Shown piece by piece: positions 44,482 to 52,786 of a DNA stretch of 64,000 nt. A program made the position numbers and the translations under genes. How positions within the stretch are numbered: the stretch's first letter is position 1; every line of letters begins with the position of its first letter. Source of the stretch: Parasphingopyxis sp. (GTDB lineage: Bacteria > Pseudomonadota > Alphaproteobacteria > Sphingomonadales > Sphingomonadaceae); contig NZ_JANQNS010000009.1 in the NCBI RefSeq assembly GCF_028279465.1, forward strand, positions 1 through 64,000, in the 5' to 3' direction. The notes below the pieces were generated by a model. The model made no database searches. It saw only the letters and a list, made by a program, of their open reading frames with translations, and was not told where the DNA came from.

Positions 44482-45663
44482 ATGGCGAGCGGCGCACTGA
44501 ACGGGCTCAGACTGATCGAAATGGGCCAGTTGATCGCCGGTCCCTTTTGCGGGCAGCTGATGGCCGATCACGGCGCCGAAGTGATCAAGATCGAGCCGCC
44601 CAAGATCGGCGATGCGATGCGGGCGTGGGGGCAGGGCATCCCGCTCTGGTTTTCCGTTGTCGCGCGCAACAAGAAATCGATCACGCTCAATCTGCGCGAG
44701 CCGGAAGGGCAGGAAATCGTCAGGAAACTCGCGGCGAAGAGCGATTTCCTGCTGGAAAATTTCCGCCCCGGCACGCTGGAGAAATGGAATCTCGGCTGGG
44801 ACGAACTCCATGCGATCAACGAGGCGCTGATCATGATCCGCGTGTCTGGCTATGGCCAGACCGGGCCCTATTCTGCGCGCGCCGGTTATGGCGGCATCGG
44901 CGAGGCGATGGGCGGCATGCGTTACATTATCGGCGAGCCGGACCGGCCGCCCAGCCGGGCGGGCCTTTCCATCGGCGATTCGCTGGCCGCGACCTATGCG
45001 TGTCTCGGCGCGATGATGGCGCTCAATCACCGGCACAATACGGGCAAGGGGCAGGTCGTCGATTCGGCGATCTACGAAGCCGTACTGGCGATGATGGAAT
45101 CGACGGTGCCCGAATATACGGTGGCCAATCATATCCGCGAACGAACCGGATCGATCCTGCCCAAGGTCGCGCCGTCGAACGTTTATCCGACGAAGGATGG
45201 CAGCGTGCTGGTTGCCGGCAATCAGGACAGCGTCTGGAAACGCCTGGCGGCAATGATGGGCGTGCCGGAACTCGGCGACGATCCGCGCTATAACAGCCAT
45301 ATGGCGCGCGGCGAACGCCAGGCCGAGCTCGACGATATGATCGGCGGATGGACGAAAGAGCGAACCAGCGCCGAGGTGCTGGCGCTTTGCGAAGAGTATG
45401 GGGTGCCCGCCGGCAATATCTATCGCGCGCCAGAGATGCTGGACGATCCGCAATTCGCGGCGCGCGAGGCGCTGATCGCGGTCGATCATCCGAAACATGA
45501 GAATTTCGTCATGCAGAATGTCGCGCCCAAACTGTCCGAAACGCCGGGCAAGGTCGAATGGGTGGGACCTGCGCTCGGCGAGCATAACGAGCTCGTCTAT
45601 GGCGAGCTTTTGGGCATGGATTCGGCTACACGGGCGGGTCTCGAAGAGCGCGGAATCATCTGA
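44482..45663 (+). CDS. CaiB/BaiF CoA-transferase-like protein with Gly at the catalytic Asp position
   Basis: This 393-residue class III CoA-transferase family protein has FRPGTLEKWNLGWDEL and GYGQTGPYSARAGYGGIGEAMGG. The usual catalytic aspartate after the GY pair is G137, with E141 close by; subfamilies with GxIGEAxGG appear widespread to me, but I cannot state their chemistry. It may transfer CoA onto a dicarboxylate such as hydroxymethylglutarate, which would then feed the divergent lyase. The ATG at 44482 has GAGGGAG upstream. It is followed 3 nt later by the amidohydrolase gene. Confidence 0.87.
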   Translation: MASGALNGLRLIEMGQLIAGPFCGQLMADHGAEVIKIEPPKIGDAMRAWGQGIPLWFSVVARNKKSITLNLREPEGQEIVRKLAAKSDFLLENFRPGTLEKWNLGWDELHAINEALIMIRVSGYGQTGPYSARAGYGGIGEAMGGMRYIIGEPDRPPSRAGLSIGDSLAATYACLGAMMALNHRHNTGKGQVVDSAIYEAVLAMMESTVPEYTVANHIRERTGSILPKVAPSNVYPTKDGSVLVAGNQDSVWKRLAAMMGVPELGDDPRYNSHMARGERQAELDDMIGGWTKERTSAEVLALCEEYGVPAGNIYRAPEMLDDPQFAAREALIAVDHPKHENFVMQNVAPKLSETPGKVEWVGPALGEHNELVYGELLGMDSATRAGLEERGII

Positions 45664-45665
45664 CT

Positions 45666-46295
45666 ATGAGCGCGTTGGATGAGGATTATGCCAAGGCCGG
45701 ATTCAACAAGAGTCTGGGCTTTGGCAAACGGCCGGTGTTGCTCGTTATCGATTTCGTCATGGCCTATCTGGAGGCGGATTCGCCGCTCTATGCGAGTGTG
45801 GAAGCGGAACTCGCGGTCAATGAGCGGCTTGTCGCCGCGGCGCGCGATGCCGGTGTGCCGGTTATCTGGACGAACGTGGAGTACGAACCGGGCGGCGCGG
45901 ACGGTGGGCATTTCTACCGCAAGATCGCCGCGCTCACGGTTTTCGATCGTGGCAGCCCGTTCGGCGCTTTCCCGCCGAGCCTTCAGCCGCTGGCCGGGGA
46001 GCGGGTCGTCACCAAACAATATCCGAGCGCCTTTTTCGATACCGGCCTCGCGGAAACCTTACGCGGCATGGATGTCGATTGCTGCGTCATCACCGGGCTG
46101 TCGACCTCCGGCTGCGTCCGCGCCTCGGCGCTCGATGCGCTGCAACATGGTTTCATCCCGCTGGTCGTGCCCGAGGCGTGCGGCGACCGGGATCAGGCCG
46201 TCCACGACGCCAATATCTTCGATCTCAAGGCGAAATATGCCGATATGCTGAGCGTCGAGGAGGCGCTCGCCTATTTCTCGCGCGTCAGCGACTGA
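45666..46295 (+). CDS. Isochorismatase-fold amidohydrolase (N-carbamoylsarcosine/maleamate amidase-like)
   Basis: This 209-residue cysteine hydrolase has an intact D29-K117-C150 triad (VIDF, TKQYPSAFF, TSGC). The cis-peptide region and the STSGCVRASALDAL helix match N-carbamoylsarcosine amidohydrolase and maleamate amidohydrolase. It would release ammonia (and carbon dioxide from a carbamoyl group) from the product of ring opening by HyuA/HyuB. It is 3 nt after the CoA-transferase in one operon, and its 3' end overlaps the convergent gntR by 25 nt. Confidence 0.87.
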   Translation: MSALDEDYAKAGFNKSLGFGKRPVLLVIDFVMAYLEADSPLYASVEAELAVNERLVAAARDAGVPVIWTNVEYEPGGADGGHFYRKIAALTVFDRGSPFGAFPPSLQPLAGERVVTKQYPSAFFDTGLAETLRGMDVDCCVITGLSTSGCVRASALDALQHGFIPLVVPEACGDRDQAVHDANIFDLKAKYADMLSVEEALAYFSRVSD

Positions 46296-46912
46296 GCGGC
46301 CGCCTCGAACACATGGAAGGCGCGCCGGATATGGCTCGTCATGACAGAACGCGCCCATTCTGCATCGCCGCGTTCGATCGCGTCGACCAGCTCGCGATGT
46401 TCGGCGAGGCTGCGCTCGAACTGGCCGGCATCATAGTTGCGCGCCGTGCGATGGACGATCGGCTGGCTGACGAGCCGGGAGAGCATCGTTGCCAGCCGCT
46501 CCGAACCGGCCCCGGCCAGAACCTCGGCGTGAAAATCGGCATTATGATCGAGAAAAGCCTCCACATCGCGGGGGTCGCCCGCATCGTCGACGATCGCGCG
46601 GAGGCGCGCGGCCAGGGCAGGGCCGCCGATAGTCGCGGCGCGGGCCGCGACATGGCCTTCCAGCATGGCCCGCAGGGTGAATATCTCGTCGATATCCTCG
46701 ACCGACTGGTCGGCGACGAAGCTGCGCTGGCTGTCGCTGCGCGTGACGAAGAACTCGGCTTCGAGGCGTCGGAGTGCGTCGCGGATCGGCGTGCGCGATA
46801 CGCCGATACGCTCGGCCAATTCTTCTTCTTTCAGCTGCTCGCCGGCGGCCAGGACGCCGTCCAGGATCAGCGATCGGATGCCCATATAGGCTTTATCGGC
46901 TGCACTCGACAT
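46271..46912 (-). CDS. GntR family regulator with FCD domain
   Basis: This 213-residue regulator has an N-terminal winged helix (LKEEELAERIGVSRTPIRDALRRLEAE, about 27-53) and a C-terminal all-helical FCD domain with likely metal-binding histidines (DHNADFH and ERSLAEHRELVDAI, then SHIRRAF). FCD regulators sense organic acids. The ATG at 46912 gives the normal length; longer frames run through the operator. The TTGTATACAA site lies 29 nt upstream of its start and the same site lies at 44421, so it is predicted to control itself and both divergent units of the island. Confidence 0.9.
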   Translation of the reverse strand: MSSAADKAYMGIRSLILDGVLAAGEQLKEEELAERIGVSRTPIRDALRRLEAEFFVTRSDSQRSFVADQSVEDIDEIFTLRAMLEGHVAARAATIGGPALAARLRAIVDDAGDPRDVEAFLDHNADFHAEVLAGAGSERLATMLSRLVSQPIVHRTARNYDAGQFERSLAEHRELVDAIERGDAEWARSVMTSHIRRAFHVFEAAAQSLTREK

Positions 46913-46940
46913 CAATCGCCTGTTTCCCTTTCCGGAAAAA

Positions 46941-46950
46941 TTGTATACAA
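46941..46950. promoter_or_regulatory. GntR-type operator TTGTATACAA (site 2)
   Basis: A perfect 10-bp palindrome in the 100-bp gap between divergent gntR (start 46912) and the racemase-SnoaL-SnoaL-TonB receptor operon (start 47013). It matches site 1 at 44421-44432 in the core, and both are followed by A, two varying bases and GGGT on the plus strand. Confidence 0.72.
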
Positions 46951-47012
46951 AATGGGTCTGCCCGCCTAGACGATAAGCGAAATAGCGCAAAGCGGGACAC
47001 AAAGGGAGGCTT

Positions 47013-47747
47013 ATGCACCGGATCAAGGTCATCGTTCCGATACCGATGGACGAGGCGGGCGTGGCGAACCGCGCCGAGCAGCTGCCGCCGCCGCTCGTCC
47101 GCGATGGGTTCGAGCCGGTGTTCGAGGCCGTGAGCTGGGGCGCAGCGCTCGGCGACAGTTATCACGACATGCTGCTGATGGACTGGACGGTGTTCCAGGC
47201 CGGCATCAAGGCGGAAGAAGAGGGCTATGCCGGCGTGCTGATCGACACGGTCAGCGATTCCGGACTGCGCGCGCTCAGATCGCGCCTGTCGATCCCGGTC
47301 GCCGGGCCCGGCGAGAGCGCCTTTTACGCCGCCTGTATGATGGGCAAAAAGTTTTCCATTCTGACGATGTGGGACGAATGGTTCCCGCTCTACGAAAAGA
47401 CGATCACCGAATATGGCCTCGAAAAGCGTCTGGCCTCGATGCGCTCCATCGATACGCGCCCCGACGTCACCGAACTGCTGGCGGGCAAGGAAGAGGTGAT
47501 CTTCGGCAAGCTCGAAGAGGCCGCGACCCGCTGTATCGAGGAGGATCGCGCCGATGTGATCGTGCTCGGCTCGACGACGATGCACCAGTCGGCCGCGCAT
47601 CTCGATTCCGTGCTGCCAATCCCGGTGATCAACCCCGGCGTCGTCGCCTACAAGATGCTCGAAACGTTCGTCGAGCTTGGCCTGACGCATAGCAAGAAGG
47701 CTTTCCCCACGCCCGAAGTGCCCAAAGACGCGGAGATAACGGCATGA
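47013..47747 (+). CDS. Asp/Glu/hydantoin racemase-family protein lacking the usual cysteine pair
   Basis: This 244-residue protein has the family C-terminal signature INPGVVAYKMLETFVELGLTHSKKAF and the nucleotide-like loop VLGSTTMHQS. Racemases of this family use two cysteines; here those regions read DTVSDSG (78-84) and VLGSTTM (184-190) and the only cysteines, C108 and C174, are elsewhere. It may therefore be an isomerase, decarboxylase or lyase with another mechanism, or may bind ligand only. GGGAGG precedes the ATG. It overlaps the first SnoaL gene by 4 nt and heads a four-gene operon. Confidence 0.85.
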   Translation: MHRIKVIVPIPMDEAGVANRAEQLPPPLVRDGFEPVFEAVSWGAALGDSYHDMLLMDWTVFQAGIKAEEEGYAGVLIDTVSDSGLRALRSRLSIPVAGPGESAFYAACMMGKKFSILTMWDEWFPLYEKTITEYGLEKRLASMRSIDTRPDVTELLAGKEEVIFGKLEEAATRCIEEDRADVIVLGSTTMHQSAAHLDSVLPIPVINPGVVAYKMLETFVELGLTHSKKAFPTPEVPKDAEITA

Positions 47748-48133
47748 GCAATCCCTATCCCTATTATGTCGATATCGTCACGAAGCGCTATTTCGATGGC
47801 GTCGACAATAAGCGCATGGATCAGGTGCTCGACTGTTTCCATGAAGACGCCGTTCTCCACGAGATGACATCGGACACCAAGCATAACGGGATCGATGCGA
47901 TCCGGGCAATGTTCGAGGGGCTATTCTCGACGAACGGTCGCATCTGGCACGGCAATTTCGTCCATACGGCTGATCCCGAAACCAATTCCGTCTGTTCACA
48001 GTTCACCGTTGAGATCGAACCGAACGAGCTGGGCGAGGAACTGATCTACCAGAATTGCAACCGCTTCTATCTGAAGGGCGACAAGTTCCAGACCGTGTTC
48101 GTCTACATGAGCGGCGACAATCTGCTGAAATAG
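47744..48133 (+). CDS. SnoaL/NTF2-like protein (first of a tandem pair)
   Basis: This 129-residue protein has the cone-shaped alpha+beta fold typical of SnoaL, ketosteroid isomerase and scytalone dehydratase relatives: an N-terminal helix (VTKRYFDGVDNKRMDQVLDCFHEDAVLHE), then GIDAIRAMFEGLF and beta strands ending FQTVFVYMSGDN. Such proteins are small isomerases, cyclases, dehydratases or hydrolases. It starts within the racemase stop (ATGA) and is 13 nt before its paralogue; the two share the CFH and KFQ..FVYMSG patterns. The role is probably on the pathway intermediate. Confidence 0.82.
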   Translation: MSNPYPYYVDIVTKRYFDGVDNKRMDQVLDCFHEDAVLHEMTSDTKHNGIDAIRAMFEGLFSTNGRIWHGNFVHTADPETNSVCSQFTVEIEPNELGEELIYQNCNRFYLKGDKFQTVFVYMSGDNLLK

Positions 48134-48146
48134 GGGAGCGCAAGCG

Positions 48147-48545
48147 ATGCAATATCCGAGCACATTAAACCGCGACGAGCTGATCGAACTCGCGACGAAG
48201 ACCTATTTCGGCAATGTCGATGCGAAGAATATGGAAGCGACGCTCGACTGCTTTCACGATACAGCGCTCTTCACGATTCAGACCGACCATACGACCCATG
48301 AGGGCAAGGCCGGCATCCGCGAAATGTTCGAGACCTTCTTCGGCAGCTACGAAACCATCGTCCATCAGGATTTCAATTGCACGGTCGATGAGAAGAACGG
48401 CCGGATCGCGGCCTCGTTCGAGGCCGTCCTGACCGACGAAAATGGCGAGGTCACGCGGCTCTACAACACCAATTTCTGGCGCGTCCGGGGCGACAAGTTC
48501 CAGGAAGTGTACGTCTATATGAGCGGGGCCAACGTCCTCGTCTGA
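48147..48545 (+). CDS. SnoaL/NTF2-like protein (second of a tandem pair)
   Basis: This 132-residue paralogue of the preceding gene has the same layout: a helix with TKTYFGNVDAKNMEATLDCFHDTALF, then GKAGIREMFETFFGSY and strands ending KFQEVYVYMSGANVLV. The two have diverged a good deal between these motifs, so they may form a heteromer or act on different intermediates. A GGGGAGCG lies before its ATG. It is 34 nt before the TonB receptor. Confidence 0.82.
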   Translation: MQYPSTLNRDELIELATKTYFGNVDAKNMEATLDCFHDTALFTIQTDHTTHEGKAGIREMFETFFGSYETIVHQDFNCTVDEKNGRIAASFEAVLTDENGEVTRLYNTNFWRVRGDKFQEVYVYMSGANVLV

Positions 48546-48579
48546 CACGGCAAGAATAAGAAAGAACAGGGAGACTATC

Positions 48580-51111
48580 ATGTTCAATCGGATCGCACCG
48601 ACGCTGCTCGCAGCCACGGCGGGCATGGCCATCGCGACCTCCGCCCAGGCGCAGACCACGGGCGGCGGAGCAGGCGCAAGCAGCAGCACCGGCAATGCGC
48701 CGATCATCGTGACCGCGCGCCGCCAGGATGAAGCCTTGTCCGATGTCCCGGCGTCGATCACCGTGTTCACCGAAGACCAGCTCCAGACGCAGAATATCCG
48801 CCGCGCCGAGGACTTTATCGGCCTGACGCCGGGCGTGACGATCGTAACCAATACGGCGGAAGCCGGCGACAGCCAGATCAATATTCGCGGCATCAACGGG
48901 ACGCGGGACGCGGAAAGCTCCGTCGCGCTCGTCGTCGACGGTATCCTGCGCACCAATACGGCCGCGCTCAATCAGGACCAGGGCACGCTGCGACAGGTTG
49001 AAATCCTCAAAGGTCCGCAGGGCGCACTGTACGGCCGCAACGCCGCGGCCGGCGCCATCGTCATCACGACCGTCCGCCCGTCCGATGTGCTCGAGGGCAG
49101 CGTGCGGGGCAGCTATGGCAGCCAGGATACATGGGAGGCCAATGGCTATATCGCCGGGCCGCTGACTGACGGGCTCGGCTTCGTCCTGTCCGCTGACTAT
49201 CGGTCGACCGACGGATTTTTCGAGAACATCTTCCTCAATAACCGCAACGTCGTGGACGATCAGGAGGTGTGGAACGTCAATGGCCGTCTGATCGCCGAAC
49301 TTGGCCCGGATACGGAGCTCGATTTCAAGATCCGCTATGGCGAGCTGCGCGGGGCATCGATCAACTTCAACGCGGCCTTCCACCTGCCCAATTTCGCCGG
49401 CGCGAACCCGGCCTTTTTCGCCGATGTCGACGATCATGAGTATCGCTATTACAGCAATATCCGGCCCACCAACTCGCAGGATACGCTCGAAGCGTCGATC
49501 AAGCTCGAACATGATTTCGGCAATATGCAGCTCACGGCCTGGGCGCTCTATTCGAACATCGAAAACGCCCTGACCGCAGACGGCACGTCGGCCGACTTCG
49601 CGCGCTATATCTCAGCGGCGCTATCGCCCGTGCCGATCAGCGCGACATCGACAGCCGTCTCCGATGCCTGTTTTGCGAGCACGGCGGCGCTGACCGGCTT
49701 CCCGGTCAACCAGCCCGGCTTTATCGGCCAAGTACCGATCCCCTTCATCTTCGCGCCCGCAACCGGCTCGACCTTCGGCCCCTATTCGCCGACGACCTGT
49801 GACGGGACGCAATATCAGATCCGCGATCAGGAAGATTTCAGCGTCGAAGTCCGGCTTTCGTCGAGCGACGGTCCGGTCGATTGGCAGCTGGGTGCCTATT
49901 ATCTCCATATCGACCGGCAGGTCGGGGTGAGCCTTGGCGCCGATCTCGGCCAGGGCATTACCCGCCAGTTGTTCAACGCGCCCGGCAGCGCCAACCCGAC
50001 ATCGCAGCTCTTCCACGACGACTTCTCGACCGACGTGTTCGCCGCTTTCGGCTCGGTCGAAGCCGAAGTCACGAGTCGGCTGACTCTGGGCGCGGCGGTG
50101 CGCTACGATGTCGAGGAACGCAGCGTCGAAAATCTCGTGCCGAACGTGCTGGACCCGATCACGGGGGGGCCGATCAATCCGGGCCAGGCCTTCGGTCCGA
50201 TCCAGCCGCAGGATGCGAGCTTCGATCAGATCCAGCCGCGCCTCAGCCTTAACTATGCGCTGACCGACGAGATCAATTTCTACGCGACCTGGGGCATCGG
50301 CTTCAAATCGGGCGGGTTCAACAATCAGGGTTCCGCCGCCATTGTCGATCAGAATTTCAACCAGTTTCTCGGAACCAACATCCTGATCCAGGATCAATTC
50401 AACCGCGAGCGGTCGAGCGCGTTCGAAGTCGGTCTTCGTGGATCGTCGGGCCCGTGGACCTTCGATCTCGCCGGTTATTATACCGAGATCGACGATATGC
50501 AGTTCTTCGAATTCTTCGTCGGACCGTTCGGCCTGTTGCGCGTCGTCTCGAACATCGACGAAGTCGAAGTGCTCGGTCTCGAATTCAACACCAATGTCGA
50601 AATCGTGCCCGGCTGGGACGTCTTCGGTTCGTTCAACTGGACCGACTCCGAGATCAAGGCGAATAGCTCGCGGCCGAACACCGTAGGCAATGAATCGCCC
50701 TACACGCCCGACTATACGATCAATATCGGCAGTCAGGTCGTCGCGCCGATCCACCGCGATTTCGATCTGCTCGTGCGCGGCGATTACCGCATCGTCGGGC
50801 CGACCTGGTTCCATACTGTGCAGGATCAAGTGACGCCGACGCTCTTCTCGGGCCTGTTGCCGGGCTCGGCGCTGATGCTGCCGGCGTTCGTCGGCGATGC
50901 CGATTATAGTGCGGCGCAGCGCAACAGTTATTCGGTCTTCAACTTCCGTGCGGGTTTCCAAAGCGATCGCTGGAGCCTGATGTTCTTTGCCGAAAACCTG
51001 TTCGACGAGGAATATCCGGCCGAGGTAATTCCCGCGATCGAATTCGGCGGCTCGTTCATCTCGCCGGGACCGCGCCGCATCATCGGTGTTGAAGCTGGGT
51101 TTAATTTCTAG
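48580..51111 (+). CDS. TonB-dependent receptor of the GntR-controlled island
   Basis: This 843-residue outer-membrane receptor has a signal peptide (to AQAQ, about residue 25), a TonB-box-like APIIVTARRQ, a plug with SDVPASITVF and ILKGPQGALYGRNAAAGAIV, and a barrel ending GVEAGFNF. It is the last gene of the operon from 47013 and is followed by a strong terminator. Its place in the operon says that its cargo is the substrate of the island's enzymes. AGGGAG precedes the ATG. Confidence 0.93.
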   Translation: MFNRIAPTLLAATAGMAIATSAQAQTTGGGAGASSSTGNAPIIVTARRQDEALSDVPASITVFTEDQLQTQNIRRAEDFIGLTPGVTIVTNTAEAGDSQINIRGINGTRDAESSVALVVDGILRTNTAALNQDQGTLRQVEILKGPQGALYGRNAAAGAIVITTVRPSDVLEGSVRGSYGSQDTWEANGYIAGPLTDGLGFVLSADYRSTDGFFENIFLNNRNVVDDQEVWNVNGRLIAELGPDTELDFKIRYGELRGASINFNAAFHLPNFAGANPAFFADVDDHEYRYYSNIRPTNSQDTLEASIKLEHDFGNMQLTAWALYSNIENALTADGTSADFARYISAALSPVPISATSTAVSDACFASTAALTGFPVNQPGFIGQVPIPFIFAPATGSTFGPYSPTTCDGTQYQIRDQEDFSVEVRLSSSDGPVDWQLGAYYLHIDRQVGVSLGADLGQGITRQLFNAPGSANPTSQLFHDDFSTDVFAAFGSVEAEVTSRLTLGAAVRYDVEERSVENLVPNVLDPITGGPINPGQAFGPIQPQDASFDQIQPRLSLNYALTDEINFYATWGIGFKSGGFNNQGSAAIVDQNFNQFLGTNILIQDQFNRERSSAFEVGLRGSSGPWTFDLAGYYTEIDDMQFFEFFVGPFGLLRVVSNIDEVEVLGLEFNTNVEIVPGWDVFGSFNWTDSEIKANSSRPNTVGNESPYTPDYTINIGSQVVAPIHRDFDLLVRGDYRIVGPTWFHTVQDQVTPTLFSGLLPGSALMLPAFVGDADYSAAQRNSYSVFNFRAGFQSDRWSLMFFAENLFDEEYPAEVIPAIEFGGSFISPGPRRIIGVEAGFNF

Positions 51112-51139
51112 AAGAAAAAAAGCGGACGCCATAGATACA

Positions 51140-51172
51140 AAGGCGGGCGGCGCTATGCCGTCCGCCTTTTTT
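51140..51172. terminator. Rho-independent terminator between convergent genes
   Basis: GGCGGGCGGC (51142-51151) pairs with GCCGTCCGCC (51157-51166), with one wobble pair, and is followed by six T. It also has an A-run before the stem, so it can partly serve the convergent acyl-CoA dehydrogenase gene. Confidence 0.88.
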
Positions 51173-51186
51173 GCACCCGGCTGATC

Positions 51187-52338
51187 TCAATAGGACCTGG
51201 GCAAGCCCAGCACATGCTCGGCGAGATAGGAGAGGATAAGGTTCGTCGAGATTGGCGCGACCTGATAGAGGCGCGTCTCGCGATATTTGCGTTCGACATC
51301 ATATTCGGCCGCGAAGCCGAACCCGCCGAACGTCTGGATGCAGGCCTCGCCTGCCGCCCAGCTCGCATCGGCGGCGAGCATCTTCGCCATATTGGCGTCC
51401 GCCCCGGCATTGTCCCCGGCCTCATATTTGGCGAGCGCATCCTCTACCATCAGCGCTGCCGCGCGCATCTGCGCATAGGCCTTGGCGAGCGGGAACTGGA
51501 TGCCCTGATTCTGGCCGATCGGCCGGCCGAATACCTGCCGTTCCTTCGCATAGTCCGTCGCCTTGTCGAGGAAGAAGCGTGCATCGCCGATGCATTCGGC
51601 GGCGATCAGGATGCGCTCGGCATTCATGCCCGACAGGATGTAGCGAAAGCCCTGGCCCTCTTCGCCGATCAGGTTTGCCGCCGGCACGCGCATATCGTCG
51701 AAAAACACTTCCGTAGTCGAATGGTTCATCATCGTATCAATGGGCTTGATGGACAGGCCGTTACCGAGCGCTTCGCGCATATCGACAATGAACACGGACA
51801 GCCCGTCGGTGCGTTTTTCGACCGCGTCGCGCGGCGTCGTGCGGGCGAGCAGCAGCATGAGATCCGAATGTTCGGCGCGGCTCGTCCAGATCTTCTGGCC
51901 GTTGACGATGTAGCTGTCGCCGTCCTTCTTCGCGATGGTCTTGAGCGAAAGCGTATCGGTACCGCTCGTCGGCTCGGTCACGCCGAACGCCTGGAGGCGC
52001 AATTCGCCGCTCGCGATCTTCGGCAGATACTGTTCCTTCTGCGCGTCCGACCCGTGGCGCAGCAGCGTGCCCATGATATACATTTGCGCATGGCACGCGC
52101 CGCCATTGCAGCCGCGATATTGAATTTCCTCGAGAATCGCCGCTGCGGCCGATAGCGGCAATCCCGCCCCGCCATAGTCTTCGGGGATCAGCGCCGCGAG
52201 GTAGCCGGCTTCGGTCAGCGCATCGACGAACTCGCCCGGATAGGCGCGCGCCTTGTCCTTTTCCTGCCAGTAGCTGCCCGGAAACTGCGCGCAGAGTTTC
52301 GCGACTTCCTCACGGATCGCCGAAAAATCCTCCGCCAT
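51187..52338 (-). CDS. Acyl-CoA dehydrogenase family protein
   Basis: This 383-residue flavoenzyme has the FAD/substrate motif FGVTEPTSGTDTL (about 118-130) and the C-terminal QTFGGFGFAAEYDVERKYRETRLYQVAPISTN. The C-terminal catalytic glutamate found in many relatives is absent (APIS in place of YEGT), but E241 in MNAERILIA lies at the long-chain/isovaleryl position. The ATG overlaps the stop of the upstream GNAT gene (TGATG), so the two are coupled. The pathway is not evident from its few neighbours. Confidence 0.9.
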   Translation of the reverse strand: MAEDFSAIREEVAKLCAQFPGSYWQEKDKARAYPGEFVDALTEAGYLAALIPEDYGGAGLPLSAAAAILEEIQYRGCNGGACHAQMYIMGTLLRHGSDAQKEQYLPKIASGELRLQAFGVTEPTSGTDTLSLKTIAKKDGDSYIVNGQKIWTSRAEHSDLMLLLARTTPRDAVEKRTDGLSVFIVDMREALGNGLSIKPIDTMMNHSTTEVFFDDMRVPAANLIGEEGQGFRYILSGMNAERILIAAECIGDARFFLDKATDYAKERQVFGRPIGQNQGIQFPLAKAYAQMRAAALMVEDALAKYEAGDNAGADANMAKMLAADASWAAGEACIQTFGGFGFAAEYDVERKYRETRLYQVAPISTNLILSYLAEHVLGLPRSY

Positions 52339-52640
52339 CAGCCCTGCACCACGTCCTGCCAGTCCGCATGGCGTTGGGCGATCGCTTTGAAGAAGGGGCA
52401 GAGCGGGACGATCTTGAAGCCCTTCGCGCGCGCGTCCGCCACCACCCGTTGGGCGAGCGCCTTGCCGAGGCCCCGGTCGCGCAAACTGTCCGGCACGCCC
52501 GTATGATCGACAATGACCAATGTCTCCGATGCGCGCGAAAAGGTCAGCTCCGCCTCCTCGCCCACTCCGTCGATCTTCATGAAATAGCGGCCCTTCGATC
52601 CGCTATCGTCCAGCTGTATGTCGAGCTTGTCCTCGGCCAA
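52338..52640 (-). CDS. Small GNAT-fold N-acetyltransferase-like protein (COG2388 type)
   Basis: This 100-residue protein matches the minimal NATD1/YjdJ-like GNAT group throughout: GRYFMKIDGVGEEAELTFSR, then LVIVDHTGVPDSLRDRGLGKALAQRVVADARAKGFKIVPLCPF. The RDRGLGKAL stretch is the acetyl-CoA pyrophosphate loop. The function of this group is unknown. It is upstream of and coupled to the acyl-CoA dehydrogenase and divergent from the GFO/IDH/MOCA gene. Confidence 0.85.
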   Translation of the reverse strand: MAEDKLDIQLDDSGSKGRYFMKIDGVGEEAELTFSRASETLVIVDHTGVPDSLRDRGLGKALAQRVVADARAKGFKIVPLCPFFKAIAQRHADWQDVVQG

Positions 52641-52786
52641 TGCAGGGCTCCCAGTCTGTAATTGAGGTCAGTTGACAGTTGCGCCTCTCGCCGTTCGCTG
52701 CAAGCCCGCCGCGCGAAGTTTTCGAACGCGGTGGCCCCGTACAGTCCGATCTTGTGTTTTTTCCTGCCCCGACACACAAGCGCGGC

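Noticed and set aside
43062-44483. 473-codon minus-strand frame across HyuA and the HMG-CoA lyase
   Set aside because: It runs in another frame on the same strand as two well-supported genes and has a low-complexity Arg/Gly composition.
51187-52338. Inactive acyl-CoA dehydrogenase because the C-terminal Glu is missing
   Set aside because: E241 lies where isovaleryl- and long-chain-type enzymes keep the catalytic Glu, so loss of activity is not supported.
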